Positions 22,065-23,079 of a stretch of 23,079 bases of DNA are shown here, piece after piece. Both the position numbers and the translations under genes were made by a program. Below the pieces are notes generated by a model. The model did no database searches. It saw only the letters and a list, made by a program, of their open reading frames with translations, and was not told the DNA's origin. Numbering within the stretch: the first letter of the stretch is position 1; the number at the start of each line of letters is the position of its first letter. Origin of the DNA: Bacteroidales bacterium (GTDB lineage Bacteria; Bacteroidota; Bacteroidia; Bacteroidales; UBA3663); NCBI GenBank assembly GCA_004557315.1, contig SFEH01000024.1, positions 1 to 23,079 of the forward strand, given 5' to 3'.

Positions 22065-23079
22065 AAAGTCTTGCAATAGAGTTGGTCGCGTGTCTCTGTT
22101 TATTGGCATTCAGTACTGTCAGAGTCAATGCACAGGATCGTGCTCACACACTGAAAGTATATAACTGGGCAGATTATCTCGACCTCGACCTGATTGAAGA
22201 GTTCGAACAATGGTATGAGGAACGGACAGGCGAGAAGATCAAGGTCATCTATCAGACCTTCGACATCAATGAGAATATGCTCACTGAGATTGAGGTCGGA
22301 CACGAAGACTACGACGTGGTGTGCCCGTCGGAATACATCATAGAGAGGATGCTGCGCCGTCAACTGTTGCAGAAGATTGACACGCTCGACTTTGAAAAGA
22401 CCTCTACGCCCAACAACCTCAGCAACGTGAGTCCATGGGTGATAGGAATGTTCGAACAGATGAGCGAGACAGAAACTGTATCCGACTATGCCGTCGGATA
22501 CATGTGGGGCACAACAGGACTGCTCTATAACCGAGCTTACGTTTCAGATGACGAGGTAGAATCGTGGTCGGCATTGCATAACCCACGCTTTCAGCAGCGG
22601 ATCTATGTCAAGGACGCCTTCCGCGACATGTATAGTGTCCTTATATGTGCAGCCCGCTATCAGGATATTCTTGAAGGAACAGTAACACGCAACCAATTGG
22701 CAACAGATCTTACCGATACCAACATCAAGGCAGTCGAAGACTATCTTCTGGCATCGAAGCCACAGATAGCAGGCTGGGAAGCCGATTTTGGAAAGGAACG
22801 CATGTGTCAAGGAAAGGTATGGCTCAATGCTACATGGAGCGGTGATGCTCAATGGGCAATCGACGAAGAGGAGGAAGGCGTTGATCTGGCTTACGTAGTG
22901 CCAAAGGAAGGGACTAATGCTTGGTTTGATGGCTGGGTGATACCTGTCTATGCCAAGAACACCCGTGCTGCCAGCTATTGGATCAACTTCCTCTGTCAGG
23001 GCGAGAATGCCGTGCGCAACATGGAAGAGACAGGCTACGTGAGCGTTATTGCCACCGATGAAGTGCTCGAAGTTATGAT
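22061..23079 (+). CDS. potD: Spermidine/putrescine-binding protein, 3' end outside window
   Basis: 339 complete codons visible, open to the right edge. It is the periplasmic substrate-binding subunit. A type I signal peptide fits: LVACLCLLAFSTVRVNA with cleavage after Ala 24. An early LVAC could be taken for a lipobox, but it lies too close to the N-terminus. Polyamine-site features match E. coli PotD: NWADYL (Trp 36 and Tyr 39, same spacing as the known Trp/Tyr pair), CPSEY, a Trp in LNATWSGDA, and WFDGWVIP holding the conserved Trp-x-Asp. YMWGTTGLLYNR is family-typical. It overlaps potC by 4 nt, completing potABCD. Binding preference between spermidine and putrescine is not decidable here. 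Confidence 0.93.
   Translation, partial: MKSLAIELVACLCLLAFSTVRVNAQDRAHTLKVYNWADYLDLDLIEEFEQWYEERTGEKIKVIYQTFDINENMLTEIEVGHEDYDVVCPSEYIIERMLRRQLLQKIDTLDFEKTSTPNNLSNVSPWVIGMFEQMSETETVSDYAVGYMWGTTGLLYNRAYVSDDEVESWSALHNPRFQQRIYVKDAFRDMYSVLICAARYQDILEGTVTRNQLATDLTDTNIKAVEDYLLASKPQIAGWEADFGKERMCQGKVWLNATWSGDAQWAIDEEEEGVDLAYVVPKEGTNAWFDGWVIPVYAKNTRAASYWINFLCQGENAVRNMEETGYVSVIATDEVLEVM

Noticed and set aside
22082..22093. Lipobox (LVAC) in PotD
   Set aside because: The cysteine is at residue 11, too early to follow a hydrophobic core; the VNA cleavage site after residue 24 fits a type I signal peptide.

Overview
The window looks like a chromosomal segment of a Bacteroidales bacterium, most likely Prevotella-like. 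Several things point there: promoters of the Bacteroidetes type (TTG, about 20 nt, then TAnnTTTG-like boxes), almost no Shine-Dalgarno sequences, an UpxY/NusG-like antiterminator, a DUF3127 protein, a lipoprotein GH29 fucosidase and ATP-type PEP carboxykinase. The assignment rests on protein style and promoter type, not on a marker search.

Region 1 (1-8876, + strand) is the distal part of a surface polysaccharide cluster. In order it holds a LicD-type phosphotransferase (5' end outside the window), a GT4, two GT2 enzymes, a large YfhO-type membrane protein, an unrecognised protein with a glycosyltransferase-like acidic motif, a second GT4 and an UpxY-like NusG paralogue. Spacing is tight or overlapping as far as 7042. 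No flippase, polymerase or initiating transferase is visible, so the cluster must continue to the left or depend on genes elsewhere.

Region 2 (8946-12247, - strand) is a compact three-gene operon: rsfS (ribosome silencing), ftsH (membrane AAA+ protease) and cdsA (CDP-diacylglycerol synthesis).

Region 3 (12248-17113, + strand) is housekeeping: a DUF3127 protein built like SSB, pckA, then ruvX, def and recA. Terminators follow the DUF3127 gene, pckA and recA. pckA has the strongly biased codon use of a highly expressed gene.

Region 4 (17114-19469) holds a REP-like palindromic repeat and a solitary GH29 alpha-L-fucosidase lipoprotein on the - strand, then a 321-nt divergent promoter region.

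Region 5 (19470-23079, + strand) is the potABCD spermidine/putrescine ABC importer, with every junction overlapping and potD running off the right edge.

I see no mobile element, tRNA, rRNA, CRISPR array or phage gene. The less ordinary items are the DUF3127 protein with an SSB-like acidic tip behind a structured leader, the uncharacterised protein at 6155-7042, the distal position of the UpxY gene, and the REP-like element.
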